A DNA stretch of 21,829 nucleotides from Chloracidobacterium sp. GTDB lineage: Bacteria > Acidobacteriota > Blastocatellia > Pyrinomonadales > Pyrinomonadaceae. A program made the translations under genes and the position numbers. The stretch's first letter is position 1. Each line of letters opens with the position of its first letter. Shown here in pieces: positions 1-9,066 of the stretch. The stretch is from contig JADJWM010000020.1 of assembly GCA_016716365.1 (NCBI GenBank), forward strand, positions 1-21,829, written 5' to 3'. A model generated the notes under the pieces. It was given only the letters and a program-made list of their open reading frames with translations. It was not told where the DNA came from and made no database searches.

Positions 1-707
1 AGTTCACTTGCAAACGTGTCGTAGAATAATTTGAAAAGGTACGCACCATAATACTGATTAAATGCGAAATAGTATACGGAAAAGTGGCTAGGTGAAAAGG
101 TATAAATGCCAGATAAGAAATCGACATCTTTCGTCCAACCCATTCGCAGGAGTACGTGGGGATTGAAATGAACCCAACGCGATGTCGCTGAGTATATGAA
201 CTCATAGAGGGCTAGTAGCCCTGCACGCTCAGCCAAATCTTTGACCCTTGGCGATTTCTGCTTCCCGACTACGAGTTTGAGTTCCTTATATAAGTCGACC
301 AATTCTGTCTTTTTATCTTGAACGAGATCATCGATATCCTTATAGCAAGGAACAGTTTGCCATGGACGATTTTTTTGAAAAAAATCTTCCTGGGTCTTCA
401 TACCTTCGAAGCAACTGAGTAATTGAATATTCTGAATAAGTTTCGAGCGCTCGTCTTTCGGTAAGTGGTGAAACGATGTTAACGCAATCAGATCTTCGCA
501 GACACCTCGGAGCGTAGCAGTTAGATAAAAAGAATGTCCAATCGTAGATTTTTTCGCAACATGCTCATTGAAATCGAAGCTCTTCGCCAACGCGGCGCGC
601 AAGCTGATCTCGTAAAAATCAGGGTTTATCATTGTCGCCTTCGTGACTTCCTCGATATGGGGGCGAAGACCCTTGTAGATGCGTGAGAGGGATTTTGGTC
701 GTGGCAT
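1..707 (-). CDS. DUF5677-like hypothetical protein, 3' end outside window
   Basis: An uninterrupted frame runs from an ATG at 707 down to the window edge, giving 235 residues with no stop, so the C-terminus is missing. The protein starts MPRPKSLSRIYKGL and is soluble-looking. Near residue 180 it has a stretch reading YEFIYSATSRWVHFNPHVLL. An aromatic/Ser-rich helix followed by W/YVHxNP is what I remember from DUF5677-type proteins of unknown function, but this is memory and not a search. The gene is clearly more AT-rich than groEL next to it, which would fit horizontal acquisition. It lies downstream of groEL on the same strand, but the hairpin at 740-773 probably separates the two transcripts. 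No function is claimed. Confidence 0.65.
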   Translation of the reverse strand, partial: MPRPKSLSRIYKGLRPHIEEVTKATMINPDFYEISLRAALAKSFDFNEHVAKKSTIGHSFYLTATLRGVCEDLIALTSFHHLPKDERSKLIQNIQLLSCFEGMKTQEDFFQKNRPWQTVPCYKDIDDLVQDKKTELVDLYKELKLVVGKQKSPRVKDLAERAGLLALYEFIYSATSRWVHFNPHVLLRMGWTKDVDFLSGIYTFSPSHFSVYYFAFNQYYGAYLFKLFYDTFASE

Positions 708-739
708 GATTTCTGGTGATAATCTGAAGTGCAGCTAAC

Positions 740-773
740 AGAAGGCTCTGCCCGTGACCGAGCAGAGCCTTCT
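740..773 (-). terminator. groESL terminator-like hairpin
   Basis: A perfect 12-bp inverted repeat (AGAAGGCTCTGC at 740-751, GCAGAGCCTTCT at 762-773) with a 10-base loop lies 41 bases past the groEL stop. There is no clear U-tract on either side, so it is either a weak intrinsic terminator or a 3' stabilising stem. Its place just after groEL and before the unrelated AT-rich gene favours a transcript end. Confidence 0.6.
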
Positions 774-814
774 ATATACAACGCGCTAAAGCGTGAACTC
801 TTAACTCGGAAACA

Positions 815-2458
<1,644 letters not shown>

Positions 2459-2497
2459 GATAATTTTTTCTCCGAAAAAATAGTTGTCTGAGTTGTT

Positions 2498-2556
2498 GAG
2501 TTACAGAGTTTCAGAGTTGCGGATTCAGATCATTCGACTTTGAAACTCCGTAACTC
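2498..2556. repeat. Inverted repeat in the groES-groEL gap
   Basis: GAGTTACAGAGTTTC at 2498-2512 pairs with GAAACTCCGTAACTC at 2542-2556 (14 of 15 positions). Each arm is itself made of degenerate 8-base units of the form nAACTCtG. On the minus strand the left arm reads CAACTCTG-AAACTCTG-TAACTCAA-CAACTCAG. On the plus strand the right arm reads AAACTCCG-TAACTCCG-GCACTCTG-CAACT. The structure lies wholly between the groES stop and the groEL ribosome site, so it would form in the bicistronic mRNA. It could be a processing or partial termination stem, or a mobile REP-like repeat. Confidence 0.75.
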
Positions 2557-2569
2557 CGGCACTCTGCAA

Positions 2570-2887
2570 CTAGTTTGCTGCTTCTCCTGCTCGCGAGATG
2601 ATGCCGAGGATCTCGTCCTCGCGCATGATGAGGTACTCTTCGCCGTCGAGCTTGATCTCGCTGCCGCTGTATTTGCCGAACAGAACGCGATCGCCCTTTT
2701 TGACGTCGAGCGCCTGGCGGGTGCCGTCTTCTTTATATTTGCCGTCGCCGGCGGCGATCACTTCGCCTTCCTGCGGTTTTTCCTTGGCCGAATCGGGGAT
2801 GAAAAGCCCGCCGGCCGTCTTCTCGGTCGAATCTTCGATCCGCTTGATGATCACACGGTCGTGCAGTGGTGTAATTGTCGTTGCCAT
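2570..2887 (-). CDS. groES: Co-chaperonin GroES
   Basis: The 105-residue lid of the GroEL chamber. It begins MATTITPLHDRVIIKRIE, carries the mobile-loop segment EDSTEKTAGGLFIPDSAKEK near residues 18-37 with the GGLFIP type of GroEL-binding tripeptide region, and keeps the conserved VIAAGDGKY and GDRVLFGKYSG segments. The length is normal or slightly long. An AAAGGAG sequence precedes the ATG by 10 bases on the minus strand. It is the first gene of the operon, and the promoter and CIRCE operator lie 74-128 bases upstream. Confidence 0.98.
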   Translation of the reverse strand: MATTITPLHDRVIIKRIEDSTEKTAGGLFIPDSAKEKPQEGEVIAAGDGKYKEDGTRQALDVKKGDRVLFGKYSGSEIKLDGEEYLIMREDEILGIISRAGEAAN

Positions 2888-2960
2888 TTCTGGTTCGCTC
2901 CTTTGTTAAGTTAAAGATAATGACTAAAATGAACTCGGCCCTCAAGCACAATGAAACTTT

Positions 2961-2987
2961 CTAGCACTCGAAGCCTATGAGTGCTAG
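2961..2987. promoter_or_regulatory. CIRCE operator (HrcA site)
   Basis: CTAGCACTC, nine bases (GAAGCCTAT), then GAGTGCTAG: a perfect 9-bp inverted repeat with the 9-base spacer of CIRCE. It differs from the consensus TTAGCACTC-N9-GAGTGCTAA only in the outermost pair. CIRCE is the binding site of the heat-shock repressor HrcA. The operator overlaps the -10 box of the promoter facing groES, as expected for repression by blocking RNA polymerase. Confidence 0.95.
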
Positions 2988-3015
2988 TTTAGGCAAACAA
3001 GGTTAAACTTGTCAA
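2986..3015 (-). promoter_or_regulatory. groES promoter (-35/-10)
   Basis: On the minus strand TTGACA (3015-3010, exact consensus) is followed after 18 bases by TAAACT (2991-2986, 4 of 6). The -10 box runs into the CIRCE repeat. This is a sigma70-type vegetative promoter with built-in HrcA repression; I see no sigma32-type alternative. Confidence 0.75.
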
Positions 3016-3082
3016 TAGTGAATTAACGTATTCAGAAAAGTTGATAAGGGTGTTGTCAAGTTTGGGGAGAAGATTTAGGCTA

Positions 3083-3172
3083 GCTCCGTTAGGAGCGATA
3101 TGTTTGTAGAAATACGCGTTTATAGTTGAGCGAGCTCCGAAGAGGCGAAATAGGTGCCGCGCAAACGGAGCT
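3083..3172. repeat. Pair of REP-like hairpin units
   Basis: GCTCC-GTTA-GGAGC (3083-3096) forms a short perfect hairpin and continues GATATGTTTGTAGAA. A second related unit begins AGCTCCGAAGAGGCGAAATAGG at 3133 and ends with CGGAGCT at 3166-3172, which can pair with AGCTCCG at 3133-3139. The two units share about 15 of 22 positions, 51 bases apart. GCTCCnnnGGAGCGAnATGTTTGTAGAAA resembles an interspersed element I remember from several environmental phyla; that is memory only. The element covers the 5' part of the longest version of the next reading frame. Confidence 0.5.
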
Positions 3173-3209
3173 TTTGATTTTTTGTGGTGTCGGTTCAACT
3201 GTCAGATAT

Positions 3210-3608
3210 ATGATTCAAATAAATGCGGACCGTCCCGACAAATCCATAATTCCATTTGTAAAAGACTGGTTCGTGATGATGTCCGACGGCCGTTCAGAGG
3301 AGGCTTGCCGTTCGCTGGACGAGCCAAATTGCTACGGCACAGTCTGGACTCCCGATTTGATTAATGAGTTGCTATTAGACACTTTTGGCGAGAATTACGG
3401 TGACTTGGGACCACCGCACATATCGGATCCAAACGATTTGCGACCGGTACGGTTTTACCCGCCTGAGCCGTTTGACGATGGGTCAGGATACTTTTTCGAT
3501 CATGACGTTCCCATCAACGGCGAATGGAGTGACTTAACGGCACAGTTCGAGTTCAAAAAACGCGAAAAAGGATTTGCGGTGATTCTCCACGACCTGCACG
3601 TGCTCTAA
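3210..3608 (+). CDS. Small hypothetical protein (DUF7668-like)
   Basis: A 132-residue acidic protein starting MIQINADRPDKS, with no signal peptide or membrane helix. The frame stays open further upstream to a TTG at 3126, but that extension is encoded by the REP-like repeat, so the ATG at 3210 is preferred; no strong ribosome site is visible. Recognisable pieces are FVKDWFVMMSDGRSEEACRSLD, with DEPNCYGTVWTPDL after it, and a C-terminus with FDDGSGYFFDHDVP and VILHDLHVL. These fit my memory of small DUF7668-type proteins, which are often orphan or immunity-like, but no function can be stated. The gene is more AT-rich than the genes on either side. It stands alone between the groES promoter and the MOSC gene, 9 bases ahead of the latter. 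Confidence 0.7.
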   Translation: MIQINADRPDKSIIPFVKDWFVMMSDGRSEEACRSLDEPNCYGTVWTPDLINELLLDTFGENYGDLGPPHISDPNDLRPVRFYPPEPFDDGSGYFFDHDVPINGEWSDLTAQFEFKKREKGFAVILHDLHVL

Positions 3609-3617
3609 CGTCGACCT

Positions 3618-4418
3618 ATGATTCTCTCAGAAATAAATATCTATCCGGTCAAATCGCTGAAGGGCATACAGCTGTCGGAGTCTCCTGTCGAAGCACGCGG
3701 CCTGCGGTTCGACCGGCGGTGGATGCTGGTCGATGGGGATGGACAGTTTATGACGCAGCGGGATTTTCCGAAGATGGCGTTGATCGAGACCAGTGTGAAC
3801 GGCAAAGGGCTGGCGGTGCGGTTTGACGGCTGGGAACTGGCTGTGCCGGCGGAAGCTGAGAAGCCGGTCGAGGTCGGGATCTGGGAAGGGCCGGTCGCGG
3901 CGGCGATGTTTAGCGACGAAGTGAACCGGTGGTTCTCCGAGGTGCTCGAAGCCGATTGCCGGCTGGTCACTATGCCCAAAGACACCAGGCGGCTATTGCC
4001 GGCCGAGTTTGCCGTTCGGCCCGGTGAAGATCACGTCAGCTTTGCCGACGGTTATCCGTTGCTGCTTATCGGTGAGGGTTCGCTGGCCGAATTGAATTCA
4101 AGGTTAGAAACGCCGGTGCCGATGAACCGTTTCCGGCCGAATTTGGTCGTTGCGGGTTCAGATGCGTTTGCCGAAGATACCTGGAAGAAGATCCGGGTCG
4201 GTGAGACAATCTTTCACCTTGTTAAGCCTTGTGCACGCTGCGTGCTGACGACGGTCGATCAGGCGACCGGGATCAAGAACGGCAAAGAGCCGTTGAGGAC
4301 GCTGGCTTCGTTTCGGACCTTTGATAATAAGGTATTGTTCGGAGAGAACCTGATCGCCGAGAACCCGGGCGGGACGGTCCGCGTTGGGGACGAAGTGGAG
4401 GTGCTCGAAAAAAGCTAG
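3618..4418 (+). CDS. MOSC domain protein, YcbX/mARC-like
   Basis: A 266-residue protein with an N-terminal MOSC beta-barrel (YPVKSLKG near residue 9) and a C-terminal MOSC domain. MOSC proteins bind the molybdenum cofactor; the YcbX/mARC group reduces N-hydroxylated compounds using an electron-transfer partner. The key segment PCARCVLTTVD places Cys208 where the molybdenum-ligating cysteine sits in mARC (RCILTTVD). It is followed by the family's EPLRTLASFR and ENPGGTVRVGDEV. E. coli YcbX carries an extra ferredoxin domain; this protein lacks one and would need a separate electron donor. The gene is convergent with the Fis-like gene, with only 3 bases between the stops. Confidence 0.9.
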   Translation: MILSEINIYPVKSLKGIQLSESPVEARGLRFDRRWMLVDGDGQFMTQRDFPKMALIETSVNGKGLAVRFDGWELAVPAEAEKPVEVGIWEGPVAAAMFSDEVNRWFSEVLEADCRLVTMPKDTRRLLPAEFAVRPGEDHVSFADGYPLLLIGEGSLAELNSRLETPVPMNRFRPNLVVAGSDAFAEDTWKKIRVGETIFHLVKPCARCVLTTVDQATGIKNGKEPLRTLASFRTFDNKVLFGENLIAENPGGTVRVGDEVEVLEKS

Positions 4419-4421
4419 TTC

Positions 4422-4685
4422 TTATTTTTTCGAAGAGGAGTTTCGGCGCGCATAGCCATTCTTCTTCGTTTTCGGCCTGACGGCCGCCTCGTATTCGGCA
4501 ACCCGCTTTGCCAGAGTATTTCGATGAATGCCGAGTGCGTCGGCGGATCGCGAAAGGTGCCCGGAATTTCGCTCAAGCACCGACTGGATATACAGCTTCT
4601 CGAACTCCCCGACCGCTTCGTTCAAAAGGATGCGGCTCTTTACCAGCTCATCGATCATCGATTTCATTTGATCTCGGAGACGCAT
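4422..4685 (-). CDS. Fis-type helix-turn-helix DNA-binding protein
   Basis: An 87-residue protein whose residues about 20-65 form a Fis/HTH_8 helix-turn-helix. The core reads AVGEFEKLYIQSVLERNSGH and continues LSRSADALGIHRNTLAKRV. This is the module found in Fis and at the C-terminus of NtrC-type activators. The protein has no AAA+ or receiver domain. The Lys/Arg/Ser-rich tail (KTKKNGYARRNSSSKK) probably adds unspecific DNA contacts. It lies 71 bases downstream of purC on the same strand and may be co-transcribed with it. The target is unknown; it could be a nucleoid protein or a local regulator. Confidence 0.85.
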   Translation of the reverse strand: MRLRDQMKSMIDELVKSRILLNEAVGEFEKLYIQSVLERNSGHLSRSADALGIHRNTLAKRVAEYEAAVRPKTKKNGYARRNSSSKK

Positions 4686-4744
4686 CGTTCAAATGGGCAA
4701 AGAAACGCGGAGGCCGTACTAAACAACGGAAAATGGAGCCGCAC

Positions 4745-4766
4745 GCCCGTCGAAGATCAGACGGGC
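4745..4766 (-). terminator. Hairpin at the purC stop codon
   Basis: GCCCGTC (4745-4751) and GACGGGC (4760-4766) form a perfect 7-bp stem with an 8-base loop that contains the purC stop codon. No U-tract follows on the minus strand, so it may only attenuate read-through from purC into the Fis-like gene. Confidence 0.35.
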
Positions 4767-5659
4767 AGCGGCGATCCGGTCAGAAGTTCAAATGCTTTCA
4801 GGTACCGCTCGGTCGTCGCGGCGGCTATCACGTCGGGAAGCGGCGGTGCCGGCGGCCGTTTGTCCCAATCGAGCGTTTCAAGATATTCGCGGACGAATTG
4901 TTTGTCGAACGAAGCCTGGGCGCGTCCGGGCTCATAAGCCGCGGCATCCCAGAATCGAGATGAATCGGGCGTCAAAACCTCATCGACAAGAATGATCTTT
5001 CCGTCCGGATCCAGGCCGAATTCAAATTTAGTGTCCGCGATGATGATGCCGCGATCGAGGGCGTATCGGCTCGCGTCTTCATAAATGCGAAGGCTTATCG
5101 ACCGAAGTTTGTCCGCTGCCTCATCGCTGATGATCTCGGCGAACCGCTCTTCGGAAATGTTCTCGTCGTGCCCTTCGGCGGCCTTGGTCGCGGGCGTGAA
5201 CAGCGGCTCGGGAAGCCGGTCGCACTGTCGGAGGCCGGCCGGGAGCCGATGGCCGCATACTTCGCCCGTCGCCTGATAATCCTTCCATCCGGACCCTTCC
5301 AAATAGCCGCGAACGACGCACTCGACCGGGAAGACACTCGCCTTTTTCACGAGAAGCGACCGCCCTTTGAGTTCATCATGTTCCCTAATGTCATCCGGCA
5401 TCCGATCGAATTCCGACTCGATCAGGTGGTTTCCGACGATTGCGCTCAACTGTTTGAACCAGAAGACCGAAAGCGCGGTCAGGACCTCGCCTTTGCGTTC
5501 TATCGGGGTCGGAAGGACGCAGTCGAATGCCGAAAGGCGGTCGGTCGCAACCAAAAGGAGTGCGTCCGGGCCAACCTCGTAAACATCGCGGACCTTGCCC
5601 CTGTGTAGCAGATTCAGGCCGGCCAGATGGGTTTCGCTAACAGTCGATGCGGCTGCCAT
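4757..5659 (-). CDS. purC: SAICAR synthetase PurC
   Basis: Phosphoribosylaminoimidazole-succinocarboxamide synthase, the purine-pathway ligase that joins aspartate to CAIR using ATP. The 300-residue length matches the longer form rather than the roughly 240-residue E. coli type. Visible markers are HRGKVRDVYEVG near residue 19, FPVECVVRGYLEGSGWKDY near residue 110, the LPEPLFTPATKA segment and the late LVDEVLTPDSSRFW. The ATG at 5659 starts the only complete version; a promoter-like pair lies 33-61 bases upstream. No other purine gene is nearby, so purC is isolated from its pathway here. Confidence 0.97.
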   Translation of the reverse strand: MAAASTVSETHLAGLNLLHRGKVRDVYEVGPDALLLVATDRLSAFDCVLPTPIERKGEVLTALSVFWFKQLSAIVGNHLIESEFDRMPDDIREHDELKGRSLLVKKASVFPVECVVRGYLEGSGWKDYQATGEVCGHRLPAGLRQCDRLPEPLFTPATKAAEGHDENISEERFAEIISDEAADKLRSISLRIYEDASRYALDRGIIIADTKFEFGLDPDGKIILVDEVLTPDSSRFWDAAAYEPGRAQASFDKQFVREYLETLDWDKRPPAPPLPDVIAAATTERYLKAFELLTGSPLPV

Positions 5660-5691
5660 TGATGATCAGGACCTTGAAAAACGGTTTCATA

Positions 5692-5720
5692 ACTCTAAAC
5701 CGATTGGGGAATAAGGTAAA
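5692..5720 (-). promoter_or_regulatory. Putative purC promoter
   Basis: On the minus strand TTTACC (5720-5715) and TAGAGT (5697-5692) are 17 bases apart, each matching 4 of 6 consensus bases, and lie 33 bases before the purC ATG. I see no purine-riboswitch fold in the short leader. Confidence 0.4.
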
Positions 5721-5788
5721 GCGAATGGGCAAAAAAATTCAGGAACCGTCGAATCGTTGAAACTATATTAACACGGTTGTTATTTGCG

Positions 5789-5817
5789 ATGACAAACGAA
5801 CGGGAAATATGCATAAT
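5789..5817 (+). promoter_or_regulatory. Putative promoter of the HEAT-repeat gene
   Basis: ATGACA (5789-5794) and CATAAT (5812-5817) are separated by exactly 17 bases and each match the sigma70 consensus at 5 of 6 positions. Transcription would start near 5824, so the earlier in-frame ATGs at 5777 and 5816 could not be used from this promoter. That supports the start at 5903. With the purC promoter-like pair this makes 5660-5902 a divergent control region without a gene. Confidence 0.5.
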
Positions 5818-5902
5818 GGAGATAACGGACGAAGCAGCCGACAACGGCCGGTCCGCTCCACCCCCCACATTACGAAGTTTTAATCTTAGCCCCATAATTG
5901 AA

Positions 5903-6987
5903 ATGATCCGCCTGAACTCCTATTTCTGCAGGGCCCTGCTTCCGGCAATACTTATCCCCGCCAATAATTTGTTTGCTTTCGCGCAATATCGCGACCCGCG
6001 ATACGCGGCGCCCGCTGAAGATTCGATCTTCACTTCTATCTGGTTCTACGCGGTCCTGCTGATCGCGGCCGGCGCCGCGGCACTGATCTTCAAGATCCGT
6101 CGGGCATCGGCAAGCTTCGATCATGCCGAGCAAGTACCGGACGGCCTGCGGCTGTCGTATAAGGAAAAGCCGGCGCAAAAACCGGTGATCTCCGAACGAC
6201 AGCAAGCTGCCGCTGCAACACCCCAGCCGGTCAAGAAAGGTTTCACCAATCTGCCGGTCGCGTCGTTCGTCAGGCTGCAGCGGTCGATTCCTTACGTTCA
6301 GCTCCACGAATCCAACGATCCGTCGCTCCTGAAGGCGATCGACGAGTCGAACGTAGAGATCGAAGACGATGCGAGCGTTCGAATGCAGGCACTGAAGCTT
6401 CTTTCTGGATTTCGGACATCCAACTCGGTCGCGGCGATCGCACAGATGCGCTCTATGATCTTTCGTCAAAACTGCGTTCGGATGCGGTCCTTCAGCTGGC
6501 GGCGATCGACCATGAATCGGTTTTCGAAACTATCGTCACGTGCTGTGCCGACCCGACTCGCGAAGTGAGGGCATCGGCGGCACGAGCACTCTCGAAACTG
6601 ACCTTCGATCGTGCCGAAGCGTGGACGCGGATCGTCGAGTCCGGCGATCTCGCCCGGATGCGGCATGCCGCACGCGCCGCGGTCGAAGGAGACCTGGTCA
6701 GGAGATATTTCGACCGGTTGGTTCACAAGGACCGGAAGATCGCGTACGAGGCATTTGCATTGACAGTGTTATTGGTCCGATCGGGCGAGACCGAACAGGT
6801 GTTCAGCGCCCTTGCCGAGAATCGCGACGAAGACGTGAAGCTCGCCATCCTCCATGTGATCCAGTGCCTCCGCGAAGAGCGCACCGCCGAGTGGTTGGAC
6901 GAGCTTCTGACGCGTCATAACCTCTCGCCGTCGATAGAGTCAAAGGTCAACGAGATGCGCCTCCAGTTCCAAATGCATCCGGTTTGA
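5903..6987 (+). CDS. Membrane-anchored HEAT-repeat protein (one frameshift)
   Basis: A protein of about 361 residues split by one frameshift. From the ATG at 5903 a Sec-type signal peptide is visible (hydrophobic ALLPAILIPANNLFAFAQ), then a second membrane helix (FYAVLLIAAGAAALIF), a linker rich in Pro and Lys, and helical HEAT-like repeats (SVRMQALKLLSGF; REVRASAARALSKLTF; VKLAILHVIQCL). The frame is lost near 6446. Adding one G in the CAGATGCG stretch restores IAQDALYDLSSKLRSDAVLQL and joins the frame that ends at 6987; the total length then divides by three. HEAT repeats usually mediate protein contacts; no catalytic motif is visible. A terminator follows at 7014. It may be a sequencing error rather than a real mutation. 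Confidence 0.8.
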
Positions 6988-7013
6988 TCCGGCACGTCAG
7001 AACCAGAGTTTTC

Positions 7014-7045
7014 AAAGGCCCGCACGCTTTATGCCGCGGGCCTTT
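7014..7045 (+). terminator. Rho-independent terminator before uvrB
   Basis: AAAGGCCCGC (7014-7023) and GCGGGCCTTT (7036-7045) form a perfect 10-bp GC-rich stem with a 12-base loop, followed by a short T-run. It ends the HEAT-repeat transcript. It lies only 17 bases before the uvrB ATG, which leaves no room for a separate downstream uvrB promoter. Confidence 0.75.
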
Positions 7046-7062
7046 TCGCGTATGATCAAAGA

Positions 7063-9048
7063 ATGCAATTTCGTCTCATTAGTGAAAACAAGCCGACCGG
7101 TGACCAACCGGAGGCGATCGAAAAGCTGGTCGGCGGGCTGGAGGGCGGAGAAAGGGACCAGGTCCTGCTCGGGATCACCGGGAGCGGCAAGACCTTCACG
7201 ATCGCGAACGTGATCGAACGGGTGCAGCGACCGACGCTGGTCATCGCCCACAACAAGACGCTTGCGGCCCAGCTTTACCAGGAGTTTCGCGATTTTTTCC
7301 CCGATAATGCAGTCGAGTACTTTGTTTCGTATTACGACTATTACCAGCCGGAAGCCTACGTTCCGGCGTCGGACCTGTACATCGAAAAGGAGGCGACGGT
7401 AAACGACGAGATCGACCGGCTTCGGCTGGCGGCGACGCGGGCGTTGTTCGAGCGCCACGACGTGATCGTGGTGGCTTCGGTATCGTGCATCTACGGCCTG
7501 GGCGATCCGGATGCGTACTACGGAATGCTGCTGTTTATCGAGCCGGGGATGAAGATCAAGCGGGACGAGATGCTCCAGCGGTTGGTCGAACTGCAGTACG
7601 AACGCGTGAACATCGATTTTGAACGCGGCACTTTTCGGGTGCGTGGCGACGTGGTCGAGCTTTATCCGAGCTATCAAGACAACGCATATCGGATCGAGTT
7701 TTGGGGCGACGAGATCGATTCGATCTCGACGATCGATCCGCTGCTCGGCGAGGTCATCGAGAAGCATGAGAACCGCGTGCCGATCTACCCGAAAACTCAC
7801 TACGTAATGACCAAACAGACGGTCAAGCGGGCCGTGAAGACCATTCGGGAAGAGCTGGACAAGCACGAGGAGTTCCTGGTCGGCGAAGGAAAGGTCGTCG
7901 AGGCCCAGCGGCTCCACCAGCGGACGATGTACGACCTGGAGATGATCAAGGAGATGGGCTTTTGCCGCGGGATCGAGAATTACTCTCGGCACCTGACCGG
8001 AAAGAAGCCGGGCGAGCCGCCGCCGACGCTGCTCGATTATCTGCCGAAAGACGCGATGATCGTGATCGATGAATCGCACCAGACCATCCCGCAGTTGGGT
8101 GCGATGTTCAAGGGCGATCAGTCGCGGAAAGGGACGCTGGTCGAATACGGTTTCAGGCTGCCGAGCGCAAAGGACAACCGGCCGCTGAATTTTGAAGAGT
8201 TCGAGGCTCGCCGCGGGCAGACGATCTATGTTTCCGCCACGCCGGGCGAATGGGAGCTGAGGCAGACCGGCGGCGAGATCGTGGAGCAGATCATTCGGCC
8301 GACGGGATTGCTGGACCCGATCGTCGAGGTGCGGCCGGTCAAGGGGCAGATCGACGACCTGCTGGAGGAATGCAGACAGCGGGCCGAGCGGAATCAACGC
8401 GTGCTTGTCACCACGCTGACAAAGAGGATGGCGGAGAGCCTGAGCGAATATTTCCTTGAGGTGGGCGTCAAGGTGAATTACCTGCACAGCGAGATCCTGA
8501 CGCTCGAGCGGATCAGGATCTTGCGGGACCTGAGACGCGGGGTGTTCGACGTCCTGGTCGGGATCAACCTGCTTCGAGAGGGCCTCGACCTGCCGGAGGT
8601 GTCGCTCGTTGCGATCCTGGATGCGGACAAGGAAGGATTTCTGCGGTCGGAGCGTTCGCTTATTCAGACGATGGGACGTGCGGCGAGGAACGCCAAGAAG
8701 GCGATCCTTTACGCGGATGTCATAACCGATTCGATGCGGCGGGCGATCGACGAGACACAGCGACGAAGGGCGATCCAGGAAGAGTACAACGCCGAACACG
8801 GTATTACGCCGAAGACGATCGTCAAACCGATCGAAGCGACGCTGGTCACCGCGTATGAGGCCGATTATTTCAAGGTGCCGCTCGAGCTTGATGCGCTCGA
8901 AGAGTATTCGCCGAAACAGTTGAAGGAAACCATCGCGCAGCTCGAGGTGGATATGCGCGCCGCCGCAAAGGATATGAAATTCGAGCGTGCGGCGGAGATA
9001 AGGGACCGGCTGAAGTATCTGCGCGAACGCGAGTTGGAGTATCGATAG
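7063..9048 (+). CDS. uvrB: Excinuclease ABC subunit UvrB
   Basis: The damage-verifying helicase-like subunit of nucleotide excision repair, which receives DNA from UvrA and recruits UvrC. It is complete at 661 residues. Walker A is GITGSGKT at 37-44; the DNA-clamping beta-hairpin is seen at about 90-101 (YYDYYQPEAYVP); the Walker B region DESH is near 336; the helicase motif VLVTTLTKRMAESL and the QTMGRAARN motif VI are present. A C-terminal UVR domain (about 625-660, MKFERAAEIRDRLKYLRER) is the UvrC contact. No uvrA or uvrC is in the window. The start MQFRLISENKPTGDQP is the usual UvrB start. The promoter is not obvious because a terminator sits 17 bases upstream. The gene is convergent with the M61 peptidase gene, 18 bases apart. 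Confidence 0.98.
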   Translation: MQFRLISENKPTGDQPEAIEKLVGGLEGGERDQVLLGITGSGKTFTIANVIERVQRPTLVIAHNKTLAAQLYQEFRDFFPDNAVEYFVSYYDYYQPEAYVPASDLYIEKEATVNDEIDRLRLAATRALFERHDVIVVASVSCIYGLGDPDAYYGMLLFIEPGMKIKRDEMLQRLVELQYERVNIDFERGTFRVRGDVVELYPSYQDNAYRIEFWGDEIDSISTIDPLLGEVIEKHENRVPIYPKTHYVMTKQTVKRAVKTIREELDKHEEFLVGEGKVVEAQRLHQRTMYDLEMIKEMGFCRGIENYSRHLTGKKPGEPPPTLLDYLPKDAMIVIDESHQTIPQLGAMFKGDQSRKGTLVEYGFRLPSAKDNRPLNFEEFEARRGQTIYVSATPGEWELRQTGGEIVEQIIRPTGLLDPIVEVRPVKGQIDDLLEECRQRAERNQRVLVTTLTKRMAESLSEYFLEVGVKVNYLHSEILTLERIRILRDLRRGVFDVLVGINLLREGLDLPEVSLVAILDADKEGFLRSERSLIQTMGRAARNAKKAILYADVITDSMRRAIDETQRRRAIQEEYNAEHGITPKTIVKPIEATLVTAYEADYFKVPLELDALEEYSPKQLKETIAQLEVDMRAAAKDMKFERAAEIRDRLKYLRERELEYR

Positions 9049-9066
9049 ATCGGGCCCGGGCCGGGA

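Noticed and set aside
3126..3209. Upstream TTG start extending the small orphan protein by 28 residues
   Set aside because: The extension is encoded by the REP-like repeat and has no ribosome site; ATG 3210 is more likely.
7012..8799. 595-codon open frame antisense to uvrB
   Set aside because: UvrB on the plus strand is complete and fully conserved. The antisense frame is Arg/Asp/Leu-rich, as expected from a GC-rich complement, and has no recognisable motif.
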